A stretch of DNA of 35,059 nt from Streptococcus henryi DSM 19005. GTDB taxonomy: Bacteria > Bacillota > Bacilli > Lactobacillales > Streptococcaceae. The stretch is taken from NCBI RefSeq assembly GCF_000376985.1, contig NZ_AQYA01000022.1, positions 1-35,059 on the forward strand, given 5' to 3'. Below the pieces are notes generated by a model, which had not been told where the DNA came from, ran no database searches, and was given only the letters and a program-made list of their open reading frames with translations. Made by a program: the position numbers and the translations under genes. This document shows positions 6,917-13,625 of this stretch, piece by piece. The number at the start of each line of letters is the position of its first letter. Position 1 is the first letter of the stretch.

Positions 6917-7150
6917 GGGGATAGGAGTGAAATAGCCAGCGTGAGACTCTTTCAGCCCCAACCTGAAGATTGAGGTATGAGGGAACTCTTTGTTAAGATA
7001 CAAAGCCGTTAACCGACACAAGGCAAAGTAGGAAACGCAATGACGGCGCTTGCGTCTAGGCGTCGTTTATACCTAGAGGTGCGTATTTTTTTGAACAGTG
7101 TCGTAGGTGAGTTCAATTTTTCTTTGTGATGAGTTCTGTCCCACTCCTAG
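6917..7150 (+). repeat. Dispersed structured repeat, copy A
   Basis: About 230 bp closely related to 26883-27148. The best conserved part runs from GAACTCTTTGTTAAGATACA (6983) to the TCCCACTCC end. It holds a two-part hairpin at 7039-7067: an outer stem AATGAC / GTCGTT and an inner stem GGCG-CTTG-CGTC with a CUUG tetraloop. Both helices persist between copies despite base changes. Copy A lacks an approximately 35-nt segment present in copy B. The ends resemble IS termini (GGAGTG / CACTCC). It could be a non-autonomous mobile element, a small RNA, or both. Confidence 0.65.
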
Positions 7151-7204
7151 AATATGTTATTTACCAGACAATCAATTTTTGCGTAATTATCACAATAAAG
7201 GGTT

Positions 7205-7498
7205 TTATTTACTTTCCTGATATTTAGCAGTTATGGACTTAATCTCATTAAGATGAGCCTGAGCCTCTTTTTCAAAAACACGGAATTTGTAAGTTAAGTC
7301 CTGATTGATTTGATTAACTTTATAACTTTCTTCTTGGATAGTACTAAGGCTATCCTTGATTTTGTCAAGGTCTAAACTCATAGCTTCTCTTGTTTCAATG
7401 GCTACAAGGACAGTGTTTTTTATCCGTTCGCGATTTTTATAGGCTTGATATCCAGCGTAGCTAGCTAGTCCGACAGCTAGAAAATGTTTCAATTTCAT
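7205..7498 (-). CDS. Small coiled-coil protein with N-terminal hydrophobic segment
   Basis: A 97-residue conserved streptococcal hypothetical protein. The first 20 residues are hydrophobic with a small-residue face (HFLAVGLASYAGYQAY) and could be a short membrane anchor. Residues 25-97 are charged and helical with heptad-like spacing, suggesting a coiled coil resembling YtxH-type proteins. Its start codon overlaps the hit stop by 4 nt (ATGA), so it is co-translated with hit. No catalytic motif is present. Function unknown; the link to hit and the divergent ecs genes is conserved in streptococci. Confidence 0.75.
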   Translation of the reverse strand: MKLKHFLAVGLASYAGYQAYKNRERIKNTVLVAIETREAMSLDLDKIKDSLSTIQEESYKVNQINQDLTYKFRVFEKEAQAHLNEIKSITAKYQESK

Positions 7499-7914
7499 GC
7501 GTCTACCTCTTTTGAAATCTGCTCTGCTAATTTCCCAAGAGCATCAAAATCAGGTTCATGTGTCGTGTATTCAATTTTGATGCCATCATTTTCCTGATAG
7601 CGCGGAACAAGGTGCACGTGGGCATGAAAGACAGTTTGTCCTGCAATCTCTTCGTTATTGTTAATGATGTTCATGGCTGGCGCTCCAGTAGCAGTTTTAA
7701 GAGCACGCGCTAGTTTAGGAAGACGGGCAAAAAGTGTACTAGCAGTAGCTTCTGACATTTCAAGGACATTACGCACATGTTCTTTTGGTACAAGCAGAGT
7801 GTGTCCTTTGGTAGTTTGAGAAATGTCTAAAAATGCCATGACTTGGTCGTCTTCGTAGACTTTAGAAGATGGGATTTCTCCAGCAATTATTTTACAAAAA
7901 ATACAATTTTCCAT
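7495..7914 (-). CDS. hit: HIT family nucleotide-binding hydrolase
   Basis: A 139-residue histidine-triad protein of the HINT branch, which hydrolyses nucleoside phosphoramidates and aminoacyl-adenylates. The triad H97-A-H99-V-H101 lies in HAHVHLVPRY, and the N-terminal CIFC (4-7) is the zinc-type start of the family. Length is normal. A Shine-Dalgarno AGGGG lies 6 nt before the ATG. It heads a two-gene minus-strand operon, divergent from ecsA, from a promoter that overlaps the ecsA promoter. Confidence 0.93.
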   Translation of the reverse strand: MENCIFCKIIAGEIPSSKVYEDDQVMAFLDISQTTKGHTLLVPKEHVRNVLEMSEATASTLFARLPKLARALKTATGAPAMNIINNNEEIAGQTVFHAHVHLVPRYQENDGIKIEYTTHEPDFDALGKLAEQISKEVDA

Positions 7915-7940
7915 TTGTGTCCCCTATAATTTCTTGATTT

Positions 7941-7959
7941 TGTTATAATGATTATATCA
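7941..7959. promoter_or_regulatory. Overlapping divergent promoters of hit and ecsA
   Basis: On the plus strand TGTTATAAT (7941-7949) is an extended -10 for ecsA. On the minus strand TGATATAAT (7959-7951) is an extended -10 for hit. The two -10 hexamers are separated by one base pair, so each predicted transcript start falls in the other promoter and polymerase cannot occupy both at once. Confidence 0.65.
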
Positions 7960-7977
7960 AAAAAATGCGAGAAAATT

Positions 7978-8703
7978 ATGTTAAAACTTGAAAATGTAAC
8001 TGGCGGATATGTTAATATCCCTGTTTTAAAAAATATATCTTTTGAAGTAGCAGATGGTGAGTTGGTTGGCTTAATCGGCCTAAACGGTGCTGGTAAATCA
8101 ACAACAATTAATGAAATCATTGGTCTGCTGACACCCTACCAAGGTACCATTACTATTGATGACTTGAGTTTGTCTCAAGGACAGGCGCAATACCGTAAGA
8201 AAATTGGCTTCATTCCTGAAACGCCGAGTCTTTATGAGGAATTGACGCTTCGTGAACATATTGAAACAGTTGCTATGGCTTATGATATTCCTATTGAAGA
8301 AGCGATGGCGCGTGCGGAAGAGTTGTTGGCTATTTTTCGTTTGTCTGATAAGTTGGACTGGTTTCCAATCAATTTTTCTAAAGGGATGAAGCAGAAAGTT
8401 ATGATTATCTGTGCCTTTATTGTTGATCCGAGTTTGTTTATCGTTGACGAACCTTTCCTTGGATTGGACCCCTTAGCGATCTCAGATTTGACAACCTTAT
8501 TAGCTCAGGAAAAAGCTAAAGGTAAGTCTATCCTCATGTCTACACACGTTTTGGATTCTGCTGAAAAGATGTGTGACCGTTTTGTTATTCTCCACCAAGG
8601 AGAGGTGAGAGCTAGCGGGACTTTGGCAGATTTACAGCAAGCCTTTGGCGATAGCACAGCTAGTCTAAGTGACATCTACATGGCTCTAACGAAAGAGGCA
8701 TAA
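7978..8703 (+). CDS. ecsA: ABC transporter ATPase EcsA
   Basis: A 241-residue cytoplasmic ATPase subunit of the EcsAB exporter, linked in Firmicutes to peptide pheromone processing, secretion and competence. Walker A GLNGAGKST (34-42), a Q-loop region, the signature FSKGMKQK in place of LSGGQ, Walker B LFIVDEPFLGLD and the switch STHVLD are all present. The start chosen is the ATG at 7978, where LENVTGGYVN begins the fold; the upstream ATG at 7948 overlaps the -10 hexamer. The gene is followed 1 nt later by ecsB. Confidence 0.92.
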   Translation: MLKLENVTGGYVNIPVLKNISFEVADGELVGLIGLNGAGKSTTINEIIGLLTPYQGTITIDDLSLSQGQAQYRKKIGFIPETPSLYEELTLREHIETVAMAYDIPIEEAMARAEELLAIFRLSDKLDWFPINFSKGMKQKVMIICAFIVDPSLFIVDEPFLGLDPLAISDLTTLLAQEKAKGKSILMSTHVLDSAEKMCDRFVILHQGEVRASGTLADLQQAFGDSTASLSDIYMALTKEA

Positions 8704-8704
8704 T

Positions 8705-9739
8705 ATGACAGAACTTTTTCAAAAGCGTCGCGCAGCTTTTATAGCGCAATGCCTAAAATATCTCCGTTTTGTTCTCAATGACCACTTTGTCTTGGTATTG
8801 CTTTTTCTCATGGGATTTCTCATGGTGCAGTATAGCAATCTCTTGAGAAATTTTCCAAATCAGCACTTACCAATCTTTCTTATCTTATTTTTTATTATAG
8901 TAGGTCTTCTTGGACTTGGACGTATAGCGACCTACCTAGAACCGGCTGATAAACTTTTTCTCTTAACAAAAGAAGAAGAATTAGTTCCATTAATCCACAA
9001 GGCACGACTGCGTTCATTTCTAGTTTGGGTCAGCATACAGACACTTGTTTTGTTGCTTTTGCTTCCTATTTTTCTAAAATTAGGCTTGTCTCTTGGACTT
9101 GCTTTTGTATTGATTGATGTATTAGGAGTCATTAAATGGTTTGTCATGCTTCATAAAAGCAAGATCTTATTTGATGAGGGTAAGCTTTCATGGGATAGGG
9201 CACTTACTTATGAAAATAATCGTAAGCAATCCATTTTGAAATTCTTTTCATTATTCACTAATGTTAAAGGAATTTCAACTAGTGTAAGACGTCGTAAGTA
9301 TTTGGATGGCTTACTAAACTTAGTTAAGAAAAAACATGCTAAAACATGGGAAAATCTCTATTTACGTGCTTTTTTGAGAAGCTCAGATTATTTAGGGTTG
9401 ACGATTCGTTTACTTCTACTGAGTCTGCTTGCTTTAATTTTTGTTCCGAATCGTTTGATGGCAGCGGCACTAGCTATTGTTTTTAATTATCTTTTGGTAT
9501 TTCAGTTGCTAGCTCTCTATCATCATTTTGATTATCACTATTTGACTGGGCTTTACCCTGTATCCCAGGAGGATAAGGCTGGTAATTTGCAGAGCTTTTT
9601 AGAAAGGATATCTTACTTTCTAATTTTACCTGAACTTGCACTGACTTTCTCTGTGAGATCAGCCCTAGCTTTGCTATTGGCCACAATAATTATTACAAAA
9701 TTGTATCTTCCTTACAAAATTAAAAGTTTGATTGACTAA
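8705..9739 (+). CDS. ecsB: ABC transporter permease EcsB
   Basis: A 344-residue membrane subunit partnering EcsA. It begins with a charged cytoplasmic N-terminus (LFQKRRAAFIAQCLKYLRF), then about six to eight hydrophobic segments arranged in two clusters around a basic central loop (residues 150-225, rich in Lys and Arg). Length and pattern fit the EcsB family. The ATG follows the ecsA stop by one base, with AAAGAGG as ribosome site. Substrate is not evident from sequence. Confidence 0.9.
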   Translation: MTELFQKRRAAFIAQCLKYLRFVLNDHFVLVLLFLMGFLMVQYSNLLRNFPNQHLPIFLILFFIIVGLLGLGRIATYLEPADKLFLLTKEEELVPLIHKARLRSFLVWVSIQTLVLLLLLPIFLKLGLSLGLAFVLIDVLGVIKWFVMLHKSKILFDEGKLSWDRALTYENNRKQSILKFFSLFTNVKGISTSVRRRKYLDGLLNLVKKKHAKTWENLYLRAFLRSSDYLGLTIRLLLLSLLALIFVPNRLMAAALAIVFNYLLVFQLLALYHHFDYHYLTGLYPVSQEDKAGNLQSFLERISYFLILPELALTFSVRSALALLLATIIITKLYLPYKIKSLID

Positions 9740-9797
9740 GCCTTGTAAAACAAGTAAAATAGATTAAACGATTCATTGAGAAAAGGAGGGTGGCAAG

Positions 9798-10589
9798 GTG
9801 ACGACATCCGATCAAGATTTTACATTGACCCCCTTAAGAGGGAAGAGTGGTAAGGCATATATCGGTACCTATGCAAATGGGGATCGCATTTTTGTCAAAG
9901 TAAACACAACCCCAATATTACCAGCCTTAGCAAAGGAACAGATTGCGCCACAATTATTATGGTCAAAACGATTGGGGAATGGCGACACAATGAGCGCCCA
10001 AGAATGGTTGGACGGTAGAATTTTGACGCGTGAAGATATGGGAAGTAAACAGATTGCCCATATTTTGCAGCGTCTTCATACCTCGAAACCATTGGTTAAC
10101 CAGCTTTTGCAGTTGAATTATAAGATTGAAAATCCATATGATTTGTTGCTAGACTGGGAAAATAATGCACCATTGCAGATTGTTGAAAATACTTATCTGC
10201 AATCAATCGTAAAAGAACTTAAGCGCAGTTTACCTGCCTTTCGGTCTGAAGTAGCTACGATTGTGCACGGTGACATTAAGCATAGTAATTGGGTCATTAC
10301 GACATCAGGAATGATTTATTTGGTTGATTGGGATTCTGTGAGACTTACTGATCGTATGTACGATGTGGCTTACTTACTTAGTCACTATATCCCATATTCT
10401 CGTTGGCATGAATGGCTAACTTACTATGGTTACAAAGATAATGAAAAAGTTAGAGAAAAAATTGTCTGGTATGGTCAATTTTCATACTTAGCTCAGATTT
10501 TAAATTGTTTTGATAAACGTGATATGGAGCATGTGAATCAAGAAATATACGGTTTACGTAAATTTAGAGAATTAGTTAGAAAGAAATAA
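9798..10589 (+). CDS. ccrZ: Cell cycle regulator CcrZ (aminoglycoside-phosphotransferase-like kinase)
   Basis: A 263-residue kinase-fold protein. In S. pneumoniae CcrZ sits at midcell with FtsZ and adjusts DnaA-dependent replication initiation; related proteins phosphorylate ribose-type sugars. The catalytic loop HGDIKHSNW (near 157) and the metal-binding VDWDS (near 175) are intact, so it should be an active kinase. The start is a GTG preceded by AGGAGG with an 8-nt spacer; no in-frame ATG is near. It lies between ecsB and trmB as in pneumococcus, and its stop overlaps the trmB start by one base (TAATG), implying coupled translation. Confidence 0.92.
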   Translation: MTTSDQDFTLTPLRGKSGKAYIGTYANGDRIFVKVNTTPILPALAKEQIAPQLLWSKRLGNGDTMSAQEWLDGRILTREDMGSKQIAHILQRLHTSKPLVNQLLQLNYKIENPYDLLLDWENNAPLQIVENTYLQSIVKELKRSLPAFRSEVATIVHGDIKHSNWVITTSGMIYLVDWDSVRLTDRMYDVAYLLSHYIPYSRWHEWLTYYGYKDNEKVREKIVWYGQFSYLAQILNCFDKRDMEHVNQEIYGLRKFRELVRKK

Positions 10590-11224
10590 TGCGAGTTAGA
10601 AAACGTAAAGGTGCTGAAGAGCACTTAGAAAACAACCCACAATATGTCATATTAAATCCTGAAGATGCCAAAGGTCGTTGGCACGAGATTTTTGGAAACA
10701 GTAACCCAATCCATATCGAAGTTGGTTCTGGTAAAGGAGCTTTTATCACAGGAATGGCTTTACAAAATCCTGAGATAAACTATATTGGCATCGATATCCA
10801 ATTGTCTGTATTGAGTTATGCTTTGGATAAAGTTTTAGCTAGTGGAGCTCAAAACGTCAAATTGCTTCGTGTTGATGGATCAGCTTTAACCAACTATTTT
10901 GAAGATGGTGAAATTGATTTAATGTATCTTAATTTCTCAGATCCATGGCCTAAAACAAAGCATGAAAAACGTCGTTTGACATACAAAACGTTCTTGGATA
11001 CTTACAAACAAATCTTACCAGAACAAGGTGAAATTCATTTCAAAACTGACAACAGGGGCTTGTTTGAATACAGTTTGGCTAGCTTTTCACAATATGGCAT
11101 GACTCTAAAACAAGTTTGGCTTGATTTGCATGATAGTGCTTATGAAGGTAATATTATGACTGAATACGAAGAAAAATTTTCGCGTAAAGGTCAAGTTATC
11201 TATCGTGTAGAGGCTAAATTCTAG
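10589..11224 (+). CDS. trmB: tRNA (guanine-N7)-methyltransferase TrmB
   Basis: A 211-residue SAM-dependent enzyme forming m7G46 in the tRNA variable loop. The SAM-binding strand is [11 protein letters not shown] (near residue 43), the family signature [15 protein letters not shown] is near residue 118, and the C-terminal [16 protein letters not shown] is complete. Length is standard. The start codon shares a base with the ccrZ stop. A tRNA-Ser gene follows about 60 nt downstream with its own promoter. Confidence 0.96.
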   Translation: MRVRKRKGAEEHLENNPQYVILNPEDAKGRWHEIFGNSNPIHIEVGSGKGAFITGMALQNPEINYIGIDIQLSVLSYALDKVLASGAQNVKLLRVDGSALTNYFEDGEIDLMYLNFSDPWPKTKHEKRRLTYKTFLDTYKQILPEQGEIHFKTDNRGLFEYSLASFSQYGMTLKQVWLDLHDSAYEGNIMTEYEEKFSRKGQVIYRVEAKF

Positions 11225-11244
11225 TAGTCAGAGCTATGAAAGCG

Positions 11245-11253
11245 TGATATAAT
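11245..11253 (+). promoter_or_regulatory. Extended -10 promoter of tRNA-Ser
   Basis: TGATATAAT is a consensus extended -10. Transcription would start near 11260 and pass through a short hairpin (GGAGTTG / CAGCTCC, 11260-11280) before the mature tRNA 5' end. Confidence 0.6.
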
Positions 11254-11284
11254 GGTATGGAGTTGATTTATTCAGCTCCATTTT

Positions 11285-11371
11285 GGAGAGGTCGCATAGT
11301 GGCCGAGTGCGCACGCTTGGAAAGCGTGTAGTCCTTAACGGGGCTCGGGGGTTCGAATCCCCTCCTCTCCT
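11285..11371 (+). tRNA. tRNA-Ser (anticodon GGA)
   Basis: An 87-nt class II tRNA. The acceptor stem is GGAGAGG / CCTCTCC, the D-stem GCAT / GTGC with the conserved GG in its loop, the anticodon stem CACGC / GCGTG with loop TTGGAAA (anticodon GGA, reading UCC/UCU). The long variable arm is AGTCC / GGGCT and the T-arm is GGGGG-TTCGAAT-CCCCT. CCA is not encoded. The discriminator position is T where most serine tRNAs have G. Confidence 0.95.
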
Positions 11372-11463
11372 TACTGACAATCTATCATAGTTTTTAGAAT
11401 TATTCGATAGCATTGGAAGAGATGTATTTGTAGATCCTAGTAAGCTTGAATTAGTTTGGGGAT

Positions 11464-11510
11464 ATATTCAAGTTTCCTTTGATACTACATAGTGATTATA
11501 TTCAAGTTCC
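11464..11510. repeat. Direct repeat pair upstream of the GGDEF gene
   Basis: ATATTCAAGTTTCC (11464-11477) and ATATTCAAGTTCC (11498-11510) are near-identical and offset by 34 bp, about three helical turns, placing them on the same DNA face. They lie 30-75 bp before the chosen start codon and could be regulator sites. Confidence 0.4.
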
Positions 11511-11539
11511 CCCTATTCTATGTTGAGAGAAGGGATATT

Positions 11540-12586
11540 TTGGTTTTTCCGAAGTTAGAAAGTGTTTTACGAAGGAATACGTTTAGAATCGTTTTGTGGA
11601 AAATGGCTTTGCTGATTGTTTTGCTAGGGATTCTAATATTTGAAGAATGGAGACTAAATAGCAGTCATCTAATTTTAAGTATTAGTTGGATTCTCTTGAT
11701 TTGCTTTTCAGTGATTTTTATTTTCTATCTTTTTAGGTCAAGAAATGGTAATTTCTTGATAGCAGACTTTATCTTGGAAAGTTCTGAGATGCTTAGCTTA
11801 TTTGCTGTTGATTTAAATTATAGATTTATAGCTTTAAATCAGCATGATATTGACGTCATGGAGGAATTCTTTGGCTTTACTCCACGAATAGGTGAGGTTC
11901 CTTTTACTTTTCTTGGCGAAGAAGAGGCAGTTAAGTTAAAAGAGAATATTGATAAAGCTCTTGAAGGAGTTACTTTTACAAGTCTCGATATCATTGATAA
12001 AAAAGGAGAGACACTCTATTGGCAAAATATTTTTTCACCGATTTATAATAATCGAAGAAAAATTATAGGCGTTTCTTGCATTGTCTTAGACATTACAGAA
12101 CAGAAGAAAAATGAACTTGCTAATCAAAAATTAATTTATCAAGATTCATTAACTACACTTTTTAACAGAAGATATCTTGAGTTAGCTTTTGAAGAGATCC
12201 AAAATAGAAAAGAAGATAACATCACTCTTATTATCGCTGACTTGGATGATTTTAAAGAAATCAACGATAGGTATGGTCATCACGAAGGAGACCAACTGTT
12301 AATAGAGTTTGGAAATTGTTTGACCAAATACATGCCTGCCTCCGCCGTAGTTGCCAGATTAGGAGGTGATGAGTTCGCTATCCTTTTATCAGGTGTACCA
12401 TATTCAACTGCTAAAATGCTAATTACACTCGTTCAAAATGAAATGAAAAAAGGGGCACACAAACTCTCGATTTCTTACGGTGTTTATTCTAATTTTTACA
12501 ATTCTAATTTGGAATTTTCAGATTTTTATAAAAAAGCCGATCATGAAATGTATCAATACAAGATGAGAGGAAAAACAAAAAAATGA
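11540..12586 (+). CDS. Membrane-bound PAS-GGDEF protein, putative diguanylate cyclase
   Basis: A 348-residue protein from the TTG at 11540, chosen because AGAAGGG lies 5 nt upstream; a GTG at 11492 in the same frame has no ribosome site. Two transmembrane helices (about 22-36 and 46-66) anchor it. Residues about 75-190 form a PAS-like sensor ending in GVSCIVLDITEQKK, a classic PAC end. The GGDEF domain follows: DSLTTLFNRRYLE, ADLDDFKEINDRYGHHEGD, ARLGGDEFAILL (GGDEF 275-279) and SISYGV. All catalytic and GTP-binding residues are present, so it should make cyclic di-GMP. The RxxD inhibitory site five residues before GGDEF is absent (PASA). Most streptococci lack c-di-GMP enzymes, and the gene sits between tRNA-Ser and rimP, a likely insertion point. 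No EAL or HD-GYP phosphodiesterase is in the window. Confidence 0.88.
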   Translation: MVFPKLESVLRRNTFRIVLWKMALLIVLLGILIFEEWRLNSSHLILSISWILLICFSVIFIFYLFRSRNGNFLIADFILESSEMLSLFAVDLNYRFIALNQHDIDVMEEFFGFTPRIGEVPFTFLGEEEAVKLKENIDKALEGVTFTSLDIIDKKGETLYWQNIFSPIYNNRRKIIGVSCIVLDITEQKKNELANQKLIYQDSLTTLFNRRYLELAFEEIQNRKEDNITLIIADLDDFKEINDRYGHHEGDQLLIEFGNCLTKYMPASAVVARLGGDEFAILLSGVPYSTAKMLITLVQNEMKKGAHKLSISYGVYSNFYNSNLEFSDFYKKADHEMYQYKMRGKTKK

Positions 12587-12673
12587 CTTTGAGTTCACTA
12601 AATGTTTAAATGTTTAACTAGTTTTATCAAATCACGGATTTTCCTATGGTATATTCCAAGTAGAACTTTTTTC

Positions 12674-12701
12674 TTGTGATTTCAGATTTTTATGTTATAA
12701 T
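12674..12701 (+). promoter_or_regulatory. Promoter of the rimP-nusA-infB operon
   Basis: -35 TTGTGA (12674-12679), 16-nt spacer, extended -10 TGT-TATAAT (TATAAT 12696-12701). It gives a leader of about 175 nt before the rimP start. Confidence 0.65.
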
Positions 12702-12720
12702 ACTATTAAATAATACAAAA

Positions 12721-12865
12721 AGGGGCGGAGTTAATTCTTCGCCTCTTGTGTGCATCTTATAGACATTCTATGCTTGTTTTAAGACAAGTTTTGTCCTCTT
12801 AGTTGAGGTAGTCTAATGAGAATTGTATGATTTTGGGTAAGCCACTTAGGGGGGAGTACCCTAGG
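12721..12865 (+). promoter_or_regulatory. Structured rimP leader RNA
   Basis: The leader opens with a hairpin AGGGGCGGAG / CTTCGCCTCT (12721-12746, two G-U pairs) that lacks a T-tract. A second hairpin CTTAGGG / CCCTAGG (12845-12865) ends only 2 nt before the rimP Shine-Dalgarno (12868-12875). Their placement suggests control of leader transcription or of rimP initiation. No known riboswitch class was recognised. Confidence 0.45.
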
Positions 12866-12882
12866 AGAAGGAGGGAAGTACC

Positions 12883-13359
12883 ATCGCAAAAGTAAATATT
12901 GTTGACATCGTCACAGAAGTAGTAGCACCAGTGATCAAAGCTCCATTTGAGTTGGTTGATGTTGAGTATGAAAAAATGGGAAGTGATTTTATACTCAGTA
13001 TCTTAGTTGATAAGCCTGAGGGGATTACGGTTGAAGATACAGCTGAGTTAACAGATATCATTAGTCCTTTATTAGATACCATTAAACCAGATCCGTTTCC
13101 AGATCAATATATGCTAGAGGTTTCTAGTCCAGGTTTGGAGCGACCATTAAAGACAAAAGAAGCTTTGGAAAATGCTGTTGGTAGCTATATCAATGTCAGT
13201 CTTTATAAGGCAATTGACAAAGTGAAAATCTTTGAAGGGGACCTAATATCCTTTGATGGAGAAAACTTAGTGATTGATTTCATGGATAAAACTCGTCATA
13301 AGCAAGTTGAAATCCCTTATGAAATTGTGTCTAAGGCACGTATGGCTGTTAAATTATAA
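12883..13359 (+). CDS. rimP: Ribosome maturation factor RimP, apparent AUC start
   Basis: A 158-residue protein required for 30S subunit maturation. The body is typical: [37 protein letters not shown] and the C-terminal Sm-like domain ending MAVKL. The frame is open upstream to a TAG at 12862 but has no ATG, GTG or TTG before the GTG at 12931. Starting there would remove 16 residues (including [12 protein letters not shown], the first helix, conserved in other streptococci) and would have no ribosome site. A strong Shine-Dalgarno AAGGAGGG (12868-12875) lies 7 nt before an ATC codon at 12883, which I take as a non-canonical start. It is the first gene of the nusA-infB operon. The product is certain; the start codon is an inference. 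Confidence 0.9.
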   Translation: MAKVNIVDIVTEVVAPVIKAPFELVDVEYEKMGSDFILSILVDKPEGITVEDTAELTDIISPLLDTIKPDPFPDQYMLEVSSPGLERPLKTKEALENAVGSYINVSLYKAIDKVKIFEGDLISFDGENLVIDFMDKTRHKQVEIPYEIVSKARMAVKL

Positions 13360-13519
13360 ATAGCATTAAGCACATCCAGTCTCTTTGACTGGCTATTGTC
13401 GAAAAAAATGAAAGGAATTGAACAGGCACAATGAGTTGTGTCACGTTCATCTTTCAATTGTCCCAGTGGGTTTCATAAGCCACTAATTCCTAGTTTAACT
13501 TTATTGAAAGGAACTGAAT
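13360..13519 (+). other. rimP-nusA spacer with hairpins and mini-ORFs
   Basis: The spacer carries hairpins CCAGTC / GACTGG (13374-13391), CACAA-TGAG-TTGTG (13427-13440) and GTGG / CCAC (near 13466-13483), none with a T-tract. Two overlapping mini-frames (13408-13434 and 13431-13478) share an ATGA. The sequence TGAAAGGAAYTGAA occurs twice (13409 and 13505), the second copy serving as the ribosome site of the leader ORF that follows. Confidence 0.4.
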
Positions 13520-13606
13520 ATGGGCTACGGACTTTACCAAAATGAAAAATGTGACCTAGATGCAAGCATCATCGGTCGGTTTCCCATTTTTGCGGTGTCC
13601 GCTTAA
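13520..13606 (+). CDS. Putative 28-residue leader peptide upstream of nusA
   Basis: An ATG with a strong Shine-Dalgarno AAAGGA and a 7-nt spacer opens a 28-codon frame, beginning MGYGLYQNEKCDLD and ending PIFAVSA. Its stop lies 19 nt before the nusA ATG, which itself has no ribosome site. No family is recognised. Its likely role, if translated, is to bring ribosomes to nusA or to act as a regulatory leader. It could be spurious. Confidence 0.4.
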   Translation: MGYGLYQNEKCDLDASIIGRFPIFAVSA

Positions 13607-13625
13607 TGCCCTTAATATCTTAATT

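Noticed and set aside
6553..7204. Protein gene in the brpA-coiled-coil gap
   Set aside because: All frames are broken by stops; the content is explained by inverted repeats and a dispersed repeat.
12702..12882. Known riboswitch or T-box in the rimP leader
   Set aside because: Hairpins are present, but no T-box sequence or recognisable aptamer core was found, and no terminator alternative is visible.
13560..13625. N-terminal extension of NusA from the ATG at 13560
   Set aside because: The added 22 residues do not resemble any NusA N-terminus, and no Shine-Dalgarno precedes that ATG.
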